Of a DNA stretch of 64,000 nt, positions 17,092-24,802 are shown one piece after another. Below the pieces are notes generated by a model that saw only the letters and a program-made list of their open reading frames with translations, made no database searches and was not told where the DNA came from. The position numbers were made by a program, and so were the translations under genes. This stretch comes from JALZCH01 sp036387135. Lineage in GTDB: Bacteria > Acidobacteriota > Blastocatellia > Pyrinomonadales > Pyrinomonadaceae. Location of the stretch: the NCBI GenBank assembly GCA_036387135.1, contig DASVUH010000075.1, positions 1 through 64,000 on the forward strand, read 5' to 3'. Position 1 is the first letter of the stretch, and each line of letters starts with the position of its first letter.

Positions 17092-18288
17092 TTACTGTTT
17101 TTTGCGAACGTAATAAACAACTCCTGCGCGGTCATCCGAAAATAAAAACGAGCTTTCATCCAATCGCAGAACGTCGCACGGGCGACCGACAGCCGTTTTG
17201 CGCTGCAGGAAGCCGTTGATAAAATCGCGCGATTTTTCGTTTTTGCGAACAACGACGATTTTATAGCCGCTCCCGATTTGCTCGTTTGTGGAACCGTGAA
17301 GAGCGACTAAAAACGCGCTTTGAATTGTTTTGTCAGACGTATTTTGGTCGAAATAATCGAAACCGAGAGCCGAGCTGTGCGCGGGAAAACGAGCGTAAGA
17401 CGCGGGAACGTTTCGGCAGCCGGATTTCGCGCCGAATTTCGGGTCTGAAAAGATTCGACCGTTTGACTGATAGCATTTCGCCCAGCCGTAATTCGCGCCG
17501 TTTTTGAGCGCATAAAACGTTTCGTCCGGTTTGTCGTCGCCGAGATGGTCTGCGCCTTGATTCGTTGCGAAAAGGATTTTACCGACAAATTTTAAACCGA
17601 CGGCGTTTCGCAAACCTTTGACAAAGGTTCTTTGACGGCTTCCGTCCGGGTTCATTTCCAAAACCGCCGCCCGCGTCGCTTCTTTCTCTTTGCAGGCGTT
17701 GCAGCTCGAACCGACGGAAACATAAACTTTTCGTGTTTCCGCATTAATCGCAATCGTTCTGGTCAAATGCCAGCCGCCGTATTTGTAGCTCAAACCGTAA
17801 TCGGGAAAAGTCGCCAAAGTCTGCGGCGTTTTGTCGGTCGGCGCGGTTTCGCCTTTTGTGAATTTGTAGCGAATTAATTTATCGGTCAAAGCCAGATAAA
17901 GCCAATCCTGCCCGTTTTCGTCGGTGTAAAACTGGACGCTGTTCGGGTTTCTCAAATTCGTCAAATACGGATTTACTTTGCGGAATTTTCCGGTTTGCAA
18001 ATCGAATTCGTCGAGAATATAAACCGCGCCTTTGCGGTTATCGGTCAAATCGTGCAAATCGGTTACGAAAATGCGACCGTCCGGCGCTTTGGCGAAAAAG
18101 CGGACGCGATTTAATCCTTCCGCCGCCGGAACGATTTCGTAATTTTCGGGCAAATTCAGATCAAAAGTTTTGCCGCTTTTGAGCGTTATTTTATGCGGCG
18201 TGAGCTTGATTTGAGCATTGGAAAAACCGACGAAAAAGACGGCGGCAAATAAAATCGCAGCAAAAATTCGTTGACAAACAATCTTCAT
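17092..18288 (-). CDS. Secreted beta-propeller sugar dehydrogenase-like protein
   Basis: A 398-residue exported protein related to PQQ-dependent soluble aldose or pyranose dehydrogenases. ATG 18288 starts the signal peptide (ends near SNAQ); an upstream in-frame ATG would overlap the divergent gene. Propeller repeats include KAPDGRIFVTDL, YVSVGSSCNAC, GLRNAVGLKF, NQGADHLGDDKPDE and GRPCDVLRL, as in the family, where the cofactor sits in the central channel. A role in periplasmic sugar oxidation is expected. It lies 9 bases from the secreted glycosidase on the same strand, so the two probably form an operon that degrades then oxidises sugars. Confidence 0.75.
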   Translation of the reverse strand: MKIVCQRIFAAILFAAVFFVGFSNAQIKLTPHKITLKSGKTFDLNLPENYEIVPAAEGLNRVRFFAKAPDGRIFVTDLHDLTDNRKGAVYILDEFDLQTGKFRKVNPYLTNLRNPNSVQFYTDENGQDWLYLALTDKLIRYKFTKGETAPTDKTPQTLATFPDYGLSYKYGGWHLTRTIAINAETRKVYVSVGSSCNACKEKEATRAAVLEMNPDGSRQRTFVKGLRNAVGLKFVGKILFATNQGADHLGDDKPDETFYALKNGANYGWAKCYQSNGRIFSDPKFGAKSGCRNVPASYARFPAHSSALGFDYFDQNTSDKTIQSAFLVALHGSTNEQIGSGYKIVVVRKNEKSRDFINGFLQRKTAVGRPCDVLRLDESSFLFSDDRAGVVYYVRKKQ

Positions 18289-18306
18289 AAAACTAATTTT
18301 CGATTT

Positions 18307-19173
18307 ATGGATTACAAACAATTTTTCGCGCCGGAAGGCAAAGCAATCAGTCTGGCTGATTTCGATGCGGATTTTACCGGAGATTATAAAAATAAAGAAG
18401 CGGCTCGCGCCGATTTGGAGCGCGAACAGGAACGGATTGCTAATTTACAGGAAATCTTGTACGCGCAAAACACTCAATCTCTCCTCGTGATTTTTCAAGC
18501 GATGGACGCCGCCGGAAAAGACAGCACGATTAAGCACGTTTTTCGCGGCGTTGATCCGCAAGGCATCGGCGTCGTGCCGTTTAAAGCGCCTTCGGAGGAA
18601 GAGCTGGATCACGATTATCTCTGGCGCGCTTCCAAAAACCTGCCCGAACGCGGAAAAATCGGCGTTTTTTCGCGCTCGTATTACGAAGACGTGCTGGTCG
18701 TCCGCGTTCATCCGCAGATTCTGCAATCAGCGCCGCTCCCGGAAAAGATAAAAGCCGACGAGAAAATCTGGCAGCAGCGCTACGAAGACATTCGCAATTT
18801 CGAGCTTTATCTGCATCGCAACGGCGTACACGTTTTGAAATTCTTTTTGCTCACTTCAAAAAAAGAACAGAAAAAACAATTGATGGAACGCATCGAAGAC
18901 CCCGCTAAACATTGGAAATTCAGGCTCGGCGATTTAAAAGACCGCGCTCGCTGGGACGATTTTATGCGCGCCTACGAAGCGACATTTGCCGCGACCAGCA
19001 CGGAAACCGCGCCGTGGTATATCGTGCCGGGAAACAAACGCTGGTTTACGCGCGCCGTTATCGCGCAAATTGTCGCCGACAAGCTCCAATCAATGGATTT
19101 AAAATATCCTGCGGTTTCGGAAAAGCAAAAACAGGAAATCGAAGAAGCGCGTCGAATCCTTGAAAATGAATAG
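18307..19173 (+). CDS. ppk2: Polyphosphate kinase 2, first copy
   Basis: A 288-residue PPK2 that transfers phosphate between polyphosphate and nucleotides. Walker A is FQAMDAAGKDSTIKH near residue 68, with the Walker B and lid region SRSYYEDVLVVRVHP. The AGKD form and single-domain length fit the class III type that phosphorylates AMP or ADP from polyphosphate, although class assignment from sequence alone is tentative. ATG 18307 is preferred over an upstream in-frame ATG at 18271 because the latter would overlap the divergent dehydrogenase gene. The two starts are only 18 bases apart, so each promoter must lie inside the neighbouring gene or none is dedicated. Confidence 0.9.
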   Translation: MDYKQFFAPEGKAISLADFDADFTGDYKNKEAARADLEREQERIANLQEILYAQNTQSLLVIFQAMDAAGKDSTIKHVFRGVDPQGIGVVPFKAPSEEELDHDYLWRASKNLPERGKIGVFSRSYYEDVLVVRVHPQILQSAPLPEKIKADEKIWQQRYEDIRNFELYLHRNGVHVLKFFLLTSKKEQKKQLMERIEDPAKHWKFRLGDLKDRARWDDFMRAYEATFAATSTETAPWYIVPGNKRWFTRAVIAQIVADKLQSMDLKYPAVSEKQKQEIEEARRILENE

Positions 19174-19204
19174 CGGGTAAATTTTCGAGTATTGAAATAA
19201 AAGA

Positions 19205-19305
19205 TAATGTTTTTATCCACAGATGAACACAGATATACAGATGATTAAATCTGATTTTATCTATATAAATCTGTGTTCATCTGTGGATAATTTTCTTCCG
19301 AATTA
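19205..19305. repeat. Long intergenic palindrome, family C
   Basis: TATCCACAGATGAACACAGA (about 19214) pairs with TCTGTGTTCATCTGTGGATA (ending at about 19289), around a loop of AT-rich direct-repeat character. The core is of a dispersed intergenic repeat type known in several environmental lineages. It lies between two genes of the same strand, not at an operon end. Confidence 0.8.
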
Positions 19306-19332
19306 TATTTTGTTCATCATTATTTTTGAATT

Positions 19333-20202
19333 ATGAAAACAGCCGATTTTCTTGTCCGCGCGGGCAAAAAGTTCAGCTTAAAAAAGCATCAAGCGGATTT
19401 CACCGGCGATTACAAAAACAAGACTGACGCTAAACCAGATTTGGCGGCGGACACGAAACTTCTGTTTGAATGGCAGGAAAAACTTTTCGCCGAAGAAAAA
19501 CGCGCGCTGCTTGTCGCGTTTCAGGGAATGGACACGGCGGGCAAAGACGCGGCAATTAAAGCCGTGACGACCGGCGTTAATCCCCAGTGGTTTCGCGTCG
19601 CTTCTTTTAAACCGGCTTCGGAGGAAGAACTGCGGCAGGATTATTTGCGGCGGTTTTCGATGAAACTGCCCGAACGCGGGCTGGTCGGAATTTACAACCG
19701 CTCGCATTACGAAGAAGTTTTGATTAACCGAGTTCACGCCGATAAGCGTTTGCAGGATTTGCCCGACGAAGTTAAAAACAACCCAAAAATCTGGCAGGAG
19801 CGTTTTGAGCAAATCAGAAATTACGAAACTTATCTCGTGCAAAACGGCATTCACATTCTCAAAATTTTTCTTAACATTTCCAAAGAAGAACAGAAAAGGC
19901 GAATTCTCGAACGCATTGAAGAAGGCTCGATGAACTGGAAATTTTCCAACTCGGACGTTGAAGAGCGCGAATTTTGGGATGATTACATTCGAGCTTACGA
20001 AGAAGCAATCGAGGCGACCAGCACCGAAATCGCGCCCTGGTATATTGTTCCGGCTGACAATCGGTGGTTTTCGCACGTCGCAATAGCCCGTATTTTGGTC
20101 GAAAAGCTCGAAGCGATGAATCCTTCTATGCCCGAAATCGGCAAAGACGACAAACGGGAGATGAAAGAGGCGAAGAAAAAACTTGAAAACGAGCGAAGCT
20201 GA
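19333..20202 (+). CDS. ppk2: Polyphosphate kinase 2, second copy
   Basis: A 289-residue paralog of the previous gene. Walker A is FQGMDTAGKDAAIKAV, and the lid region is YNRSHYEEVLINRVHA. The C-terminal half (ERIEEGSMNWKFS, ATSTEIAPWYIVPADNRW) aligns throughout with copy 1 (ATSTETAPWYIVPGNKRW), so the pair is a tandem duplication that diverged. The palindrome of family C lies between them. They may differ in nucleotide preference (AMP against ADP), which cannot be read from the sequence. It ends in a perfect-stem terminator. Confidence 0.9.
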   Translation: MKTADFLVRAGKKFSLKKHQADFTGDYKNKTDAKPDLAADTKLLFEWQEKLFAEEKRALLVAFQGMDTAGKDAAIKAVTTGVNPQWFRVASFKPASEEELRQDYLRRFSMKLPERGLVGIYNRSHYEEVLINRVHADKRLQDLPDEVKNNPKIWQERFEQIRNYETYLVQNGIHILKIFLNISKEEQKRRILERIEEGSMNWKFSNSDVEEREFWDDYIRAYEEAIEATSTEIAPWYIVPADNRWFSHVAIARILVEKLEAMNPSMPEIGKDDKREMKEAKKKLENERS

Positions 20203-20235
20203 AAACGCAATTAAATCCAAGTGACAAAGTCGAAT

Positions 20236-20280
20236 AAAAATGTGCAGGCGCGGAAATGGATTCCGCGCCTGCACATTTTT
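20236..20280. terminator. Terminator hairpin between convergent genes
   Basis: A perfect 20-base stem (AAAAATGTGCAGGCGCGGAA with its complement) with a 5-base loop. A or T runs flank it on both sides, so it can stop transcription from ppk2 and from the minus-strand gene that ends at 20335. Confidence 0.85.
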
Positions 20281-20334
20281 TGTAGTTTGTTCAGGACGGG
20301 CGACCGCAAGCCGCCGCCTTGATTTTCGCCACAA

Positions 20335-20775
20335 TTACGATTTTAAAAGAATCGGTCCGACCTTCTCACTCGGCATGGTAATCACCGGGCGTCCCCCTTC
20401 GGCTGTGTAGCTGTAAGCGACCTGTCCCGATCTAAAGTCGCCCTTGAGAGACATCATGCCGTCAATCGTCTGCTGACCCATCAGACCCTGAACGCTCTGA
20501 AAATGGACGGTAACGTAATCTACAATACTCTCCGTTTCGTGAACCGCGAATGTACCGTGAACGGTAAAGTTCCCGACATTCGGGTGTGCCAGCCCGCCCT
20601 GTTCGAGACGGATGTGACCGGCAACCGCGCCGTGTGAGCGGTCGGGTCCGATTCCCTCGTTAAACGAAAAATAGGCATACATCGTCACGCCGCCGATATT
20701 CTCGCGCGGTATTGATTGGTAATCGCGGCTAAAAATTAGCTGCGGTGTTGGTACTACTGCTGCTGCTACTGACAT
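20335..20775 (-). CDS. Small unknown protein
   Basis: A 146-residue protein on the minus strand. ATG 20775 is supported by AAGGA upstream; an in-frame ATG ten codons earlier falls before that site. No membrane helix or clear signal peptide is seen (the start MSVAAAVVPTPQLIFSRDY is only mildly hydrophobic). Beta-rich, with SYTAEGGRPVITMPSEKVG near the end. Not recognised. It may form an independent transcript, since a gap of 371 bases separates it from the next minus-strand gene. Confidence 0.6.
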   Translation of the reverse strand: MSVAAAVVPTPQLIFSRDYQSIPRENIGGVTMYAYFSFNEGIGPDRSHGAVAGHIRLEQGGLAHPNVGNFTVHGTFAVHETESIVDYVTVHFQSVQGLMGQQTIDGMMSLKGDFRSGQVAYSYTAEGGRPVITMPSEKVGPILLKS

Positions 20776-21146
20776 AATAAGTTTTTCCTTTTGGCTGTGC
20801 GCCAATGTTTTGTAGTAATCCCGTTAAACCAGCCAACGTCTCAATGGCGGGATTGTCATTCGAGACTGGTCTGATTGGGGACTAATTTTTGCGAACACAC
20901 ATACGGGCGGATTACAGAAGAATCTTGAACGGGTCGCCTTCGAGAGCGATGAAGATTGGTCCTCGAACGTTAGTGTGCGCACAGCCTATCACAGAAAAAA
21001 TCTTATGTATAGCAATAACGCACAAATAAGAATAAAGCCCGGAGGATAGTCCAGGGCGCGATAAACCCCTTGGACTATCCTCCGGGCTTCTGCATTTTCG
21101 CTTGAATTGCAATAAACCGGAAATAGCTCTGGTCGAACGCTTTTTG
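20776..21146. other. Gene-free stretch with a strong hairpin
   Basis: These 371 bases hold the ribosome binding site of the gene at 20335-20775 and the hairpin at 21035-21089. A short minus-strand stretch (about 20912-20985) could be the C-terminal tail of a lost gene (VRGPIFIALEGDPFKILL then stop), but only weakly. No RNA gene or other repeat was seen. Confidence 0.35.
21035..21089 (-). terminator. Perfect 19-base stem hairpin
   Basis: AAGCCCGGAGGATAGTCCA (21035-21053) pairs perfectly with 21071-21089, with a 17-base loop. In minus direction it is followed by TATTCTTATTTG, so it can end the transcript of the gene at 21147-21641. The stem is longer and more GC-rich than needed for a plain terminator. 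Confidence 0.6.
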
Positions 21147-21641
21147 CTAAAAGCTGCAATCGGCTTCAAATTTGCTGAAAACTGATGTGACCTCGCCGTT
21201 GTCGTTGATTGTCACGTGATTTATCGTGCGCACGCGCTCATTCGCGGCTTGACCGCGACCGAGCAATTTGAAATATTGAACGATTGTAAAAGTGCGCAGC
21301 TCTTCGTCCAATACAGTGGTTTCGTTGCTTTGCGATGCGACTTGATACTGGTTTCCAGCCGCGTCAACTCCGCTTACTCCCTGATAATTAATGTGATTAC
21401 GGAAAACTCTCTGTCCGCTCGGCGTCTCCGTAACGTGAAACACATAGTGGATTTCGCCGGTTAATGTGATCGTCGAACCCGCGCACGGGCTAAATGTCGT
21501 CGGAGCCACCTGTTCGGTGTAATTGGAAGTAAAGGCGGCGGCTTGAGCGTTTGCCGAAGCCGGTGAAAGGAATAAAGTTAACGCCGTCATCAAACAGAAC
21601 GACAGTGCGAGTGGTTTTAAAACCGCATATTTTTTAATCAT
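21147..21641 (-). CDS. Small exported protein of unknown function
   Basis: A 164-residue protein on the minus strand. ATG 21641 is supported by AGGAGA seven to twelve bases upstream. Residues 1-33 form a signal peptide (LALSFCLMTALTLFLSPASA). The mature part is beta-rich, has two Cys (SPCAGST and the penultimate EADCSF), which may form a disulfide, and repeats of HVT/HVTI. No known catalytic or binding motif. It is a lone gene between two hairpins or gaps. Confidence 0.65.
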   Translation of the reverse strand: MIKKYAVLKPLALSFCLMTALTLFLSPASANAQAAAFTSNYTEQVAPTTFSPCAGSTITLTGEIHYVFHVTETPSGQRVFRNHINYQGVSGVDAAGNQYQVASQSNETTVLDEELRTFTIVQYFKLLGRGQAANERVRTINHVTINDNGEVTSVFSKFEADCSF

Positions 21642-21793
21642 TTTATTGTCTCCTGAAAAATTTGTGAGCATCGAATCGGACTTGAAGTAAAGACACGCAT
21701 CTTCTTTTAGACCACTCTTTGCTCGTAGAAAAAGCTGGTGGATTTTAATTCAATTGAACTAAAGAATCAATCGAGAAATAATTTCAAAATATT

Positions 21794-22375
21794 TCAGAAG
21801 CTCTTAAATTTCCAGATATTTCCGGGAATTACGCAGCAGTCGAGCGGCACGTCCCAATCTTCGACATCTTCAATTTTTTCCACCGGCGGAAAAAGCGATA
21901 ACCCGATTTTTCGGCAATCGGGGCGGCATTTTCGCAAGAATTTGTCGTAAAAGCCTTTGCCGTAACCGCACCGAAAACCGCGCGTGTCAAAAGCAATCAG
22001 CGGCATTAAAACAACATCGAGCTTTTCCGGCTCGATCAAATCATCGCCCGTCGGTTGTAAAATTCCCCAGTTGTTTTGCACGTATTTGGTTGTCGGCGCG
22101 GCGACAACCATTTCGAGAACGTCCATCTCGCGATTAATTCGCGGCGCGGTCGTTATAATTGCCGGAAACTCGCGCCAGATTTTTTGAAAAATCTCGAACG
22201 TATCAAGCTCATTATTTTTCTCTAAGGTGATAAAGCAATTTAAAAATTTAACATCGGAAAAATCGAAATTATCAAACAAGAGTCGAACGACTTGTTCGCT
22301 TTTATCGCGTCTTACGTCCGGCGAAAGCGATTTTTGTTTTTCGAGATAAATTTTGCGAAGCTCTGCTTTTTTCAT
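21794..22375 (-). CDS. 5-formyltetrahydrofolate cyclo-ligase
   Basis: A 193-residue enzyme that uses ATP to convert 5-formyl-THF to 5,10-methenyl-THF in folate metabolism. Seen: the N-terminal MKKAELRKIYLEKQKSLSP and the signature GFRCGYGKGFYDKFL (usual GYGGGYYDR) near residue 155. Length is typical. ATG 22375 is four bases after the RNB gene stop, so the two are translated as an operon; an in-frame GTG 11 codons earlier would overlap that gene. Downstream of it the operon ends. Confidence 0.85.
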   Translation of the reverse strand: MKKAELRKIYLEKQKSLSPDVRRDKSEQVVRLLFDNFDFSDVKFLNCFITLEKNNELDTFEIFQKIWREFPAIITTAPRINREMDVLEMVVAAPTTKYVQNNWGILQPTGDDLIEPEKLDVVLMPLIAFDTRGFRCGYGKGFYDKFLRKCRPDCRKIGLSLFPPVEKIEDVEDWDVPLDCCVIPGNIWKFKSF

Positions 22376-22379
22376 CTTT

Positions 22380-23840
22380 TTAAATTCGCTCAAAATCAAT
22401 AAAACCATTTTCGGCGTCGGTTTTTATCAAACGAACGGTAACTTTGTCTCCGACATCTGCTCCCGCTTCATTGGCAACAATTTTCCCTTCCGCCGGGGGA
22501 TCGAGCAGGCGCACGAAAACGCCCTTTCGGGAAACGCCGGTGACGATTCCCTGAAAAGTTTCGCCGATTTTATAGCTCAAAACCTGCGCGGCGACCGCTT
22601 TTCGCATTTTGCGCTCGACTTTGCGCGCGGCGCTTTGTCTGTCGTTGCAGCGCGCGGCGATTTTTTCCAGTTCTTCGATTGAATAAGGCGCGGGCGCGTT
22701 TTTGATTGCGGCTTTGACCAGACGCTGCGTAATCAAATCGGCGTAACGGCGATTCGGCGCGGTCGAATGCGTGTAATCGCTGACGGCGAGACCGAAATGT
22801 CCGTCGGCTTCCGGCTCGCCCGGTTTATCAACCGTGTAATCGCCCGCGCCGATAAGTTTGACGACCGACAAAGATAAATCCGGGAAATGAACCGGATCGG
22901 CGGCGCGGCGGCGTTCGAGAAAATCCGCGAGCGCAATCGTGCTAGGTTCGCCGGGAAGCTTTTCGCCGAAATCGGCGGCTAATTCAACAATTCGCTGCCA
23001 GCGTTCGGGACGGCGAACAATGCGTTTGAGCGCCGGATATTTGCTTGCTTCGAGAAACTGCGCCATCAAAACGTTAGCGGTTATCATCAGATTTTCGATT
23101 AAATAACGCGCTTGATTTTTTTGTTTGACGGTCAAATAAATCTCGCCGTTGCGCTGCGCGACGGTCGCTTCGACCGTGCCGAACTCCAAAGCGCCTTCTC
23201 TGACGCGCACCGCTCGCAAACGGTCTGCGGCTTCGTCCTGCAAGCGAATTTGTTCAACGAGTCCAGCGATTTCCGTGTGCAATTCTGTTTTTCCGTCAAG
23301 AAAATCGCCGACCGAATCATAGTCCAGTTTCGCGTAGTTGTGAACGAGCGCGCGATAAATGCCGTTCAGTTTTACGCTTCCGTCTTTTGCCACCACAAAA
23401 TCCGTGACAATCGCCAAGCGGTCTTTATTTTCCAGCAAAGAAGTCAAATCTTCGGAAAGACGGCGCGGGAGCATCGGAAATGTTTGAATGCCGGTGTAAA
23501 CGGAAGTCGTATTTTGTCCGGCGTAAATGTCCGTTTCCGAATTTTTCGGCACGAAAGCATCTACATCTGCAATCCCGACGCGCATCCTGATTTCTTCGTT
23601 TTCCAATTGCTCTGCAACTTCAACCTGATCCAAATCGCGCGATTCTTCGTTATCAATCGAAGACCACAACAAGCGTCGCAAATCAACAATTTCAGAATCG
23701 AGTTTTGTCTTTAAATCGCTATCGGCAGTGTTGTTTTCGGCAAGAACTGCGGGCGGCGGATCGGGAATAAAATCTTCTTCAAGCATCGCCTCGCGGGCAA
23801 TTTTTTGAAGATTTATCGAAGAATAGATGCGTTGACTCAT
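22380..23840 (-). CDS. RNB-domain ribonuclease with C-terminal S1 domain
   Basis: A 486-residue 3'-5' exoribonuclease of the RNase II/R superfamily. ATG 23840 is preferred over an ATG six codons upstream, without decisive evidence. The RNB core has IDNEESRDLDQ near residue 65 for the metal-binding acidic set, then FPMLPRRLSEDL and HSTAPNRRYADLITQRL. In this set the fourth aspartate of E. coli RNase II is a Gln (DLDQ), which I know from a branch of shorter RNB proteins, so it may be natural. An S1 domain ends the protein (FQGIVTGVSRKGVFVRL). No N-terminal cold-shock domains are present, hence the short length. It is coupled to the folate gene downstream. Confidence 0.85.
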   Translation of the reverse strand: MSQRIYSSINLQKIAREAMLEEDFIPDPPPAVLAENNTADSDLKTKLDSEIVDLRRLLWSSIDNEESRDLDQVEVAEQLENEEIRMRVGIADVDAFVPKNSETDIYAGQNTTSVYTGIQTFPMLPRRLSEDLTSLLENKDRLAIVTDFVVAKDGSVKLNGIYRALVHNYAKLDYDSVGDFLDGKTELHTEIAGLVEQIRLQDEAADRLRAVRVREGALEFGTVEATVAQRNGEIYLTVKQKNQARYLIENLMITANVLMAQFLEASKYPALKRIVRRPERWQRIVELAADFGEKLPGEPSTIALADFLERRRAADPVHFPDLSLSVVKLIGAGDYTVDKPGEPEADGHFGLAVSDYTHSTAPNRRYADLITQRLVKAAIKNAPAPYSIEELEKIAARCNDRQSAARKVERKMRKAVAAQVLSYKIGETFQGIVTGVSRKGVFVRLLDPPAEGKIVANEAGADVGDKVTVRLIKTDAENGFIDFERI

Positions 23841-23951
23841 TCGATCATCATAAGACATCGCGAAACGCTAACTCAAAGGTTTTGCAATAACATTTTTTGA
23901 ATAATGTTCGTGCCGTTGCGCTGTTTCATCGCAGTTTTTCCAGCAGATTAT

Positions 23952-24137
23952 TTAACCGCGTTTCTTTTCCGGTCGCGTTTTCTTTGGGGCGATGGTTTTA
24001 TTCGGAACGTCAGTTGACTTTAAATTCGGGTCTTCTTTTGATTCGTTCGTCGCCTTCGCATTCGCCAGCAGTTCGGAATCTTTGAGCAATTTGGCAACTG
24101 CTTTGGCGCGTTTATTCGGTCTCTTTTTTTCTGCCAT
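23952..24137 (-). CDS. Small lysine-rich protein of unknown function
   Basis: A 61-residue highly charged protein (MAEKKRPNKRAKAVAKLLK at the start, Lys/Arg-rich end). ATG 24137 follows AAAAGGAA by nine bases, which supports it; an earlier in-frame ATG lies before this site. Such proteins may bind nucleic acid, but no motif proves it. It is probably not part of the toxin-antitoxin pair upstream, which ends at 24182. Confidence 0.55.
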   Translation of the reverse strand: MAEKKRPNKRAKAVAKLLKDSELLANAKATNESKEDPNLKSTDVPNKTIAPKKTRPEKKRG

Positions 24138-24181
24138 CGTTTCGGTTCCTTTTGTTTTTAATTTTTCACAATTCAATAGAA

Positions 24182-24382
24182 TTATTTTTCCGATTCTTTT
24201 TCTTTAATGATAATTTTGCCGTCGGGCATTTCGTAAATCAGTTTTTTGTCGCGCGAATAGATATTCGGTAAACCAAGCCTGCGGTTTTCCGCCTGCGCTT
24301 TTCGGACGGCTTTATTTCCGATTCGCTGAAACTCACGCGCAATTTCGTATGTTTCCGGTTTTAGTTTTGTTTTCTGCTTCAC
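24182..24382 (-). CDS. Antitoxin-like protein of a zeta-type toxin pair
   Basis: A 66-residue protein that begins with GTG 24382 and overlaps the end of the upstream gene by four bases (GTGA), the usual arrangement of translationally coupled antitoxin and toxin genes. The sequence is helical and charged (KPETYEIAREFQRIGNKAV, IYEMPDGKIIIKE). It belongs with small proteins paired with UDP-sugar kinase (zeta) toxins. Whether it still has a role is unclear, because its toxin partner lacks the ATP-binding half. Confidence 0.6.
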   Translation of the reverse strand: MKQKTKLKPETYEIAREFQRIGNKAVRKAQAENRRLGLPNIYSRDKKLIYEMPDGKIIIKEKESEK

Positions 24383-24762
24383 TTTAAGCTCTCCTCAAAT
24401 TTATCGAACAACTCTTGGTCAATAACAAAAATATCGTCCTTTTCGCCAATTGCAACCTGATTAAAACTACCTTCCGAATTGTAAAACAAACTCCACGAAT
24501 CGGCTAAGTTTTTGTAAATTTGCCAAAAATTCTTTTTTCCGCGGTCAAAACGTCGGCGCACATCTTCGTCGGGAACAAAATGCCCGCCCTTTTTCACGCG
24601 CTCTTTGATGCGCGCAATCGAAACTTCGGGCGATTCGACAAAAATAAAAACTATTTCAATAAATTTCGACGGAATTGAAGCCGAAAAGATATGCGGATGG
24701 TGCTTCACAAAAACGGGCGTTTTCGGTAGTATAACGTTTTTCGCAAGCAACTTCGTTCTCAT
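24379..24762 (-). pseudogene. Zeta-type toxin, N-terminal half with the P-loop missing
   Basis: The 127-residue frame matches the C-terminal half of zeta-type toxin kinases: IFVESPEVSIARIKERVKKG and RRRFDRGKKNFWQIYKNLADSW are typical. Complete members start with a P-loop (GPNGAGKTT-like) and a helix leading to it, about 80-100 residues more, which are absent. Its 5' end lies 40 bases before the divergent plus-strand gene at 24803 that starts the polysaccharide cluster. I infer that a rearrangement which brought in the cluster deleted the toxin start. The pair could therefore not phosphorylate UDP-sugars. Confidence 0.6.
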
Positions 24763-24802
24763 ACTAACGTCACGCGAAAATTCCTGATTTCAACAAATTT
24801 TT

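Noticed and set aside
19378..20334. 318-codon minus-strand frame opposite the second ppk2
   Set aside because: The plus strand encodes a full, conserved PPK2; the antisense frame is Phe/Arg-rich and has no family resemblance.
20912..21169. 85-codon minus-strand frame
   Set aside because: It crosses the perfect hairpin and overlaps the end of the secreted gene; only its last 20 codons look at all protein-like.
23112..23714. 200-codon plus-strand frame opposite the RNB gene
   Set aside because: Antisense to conserved catalytic RNB sequence, composition not protein-like.
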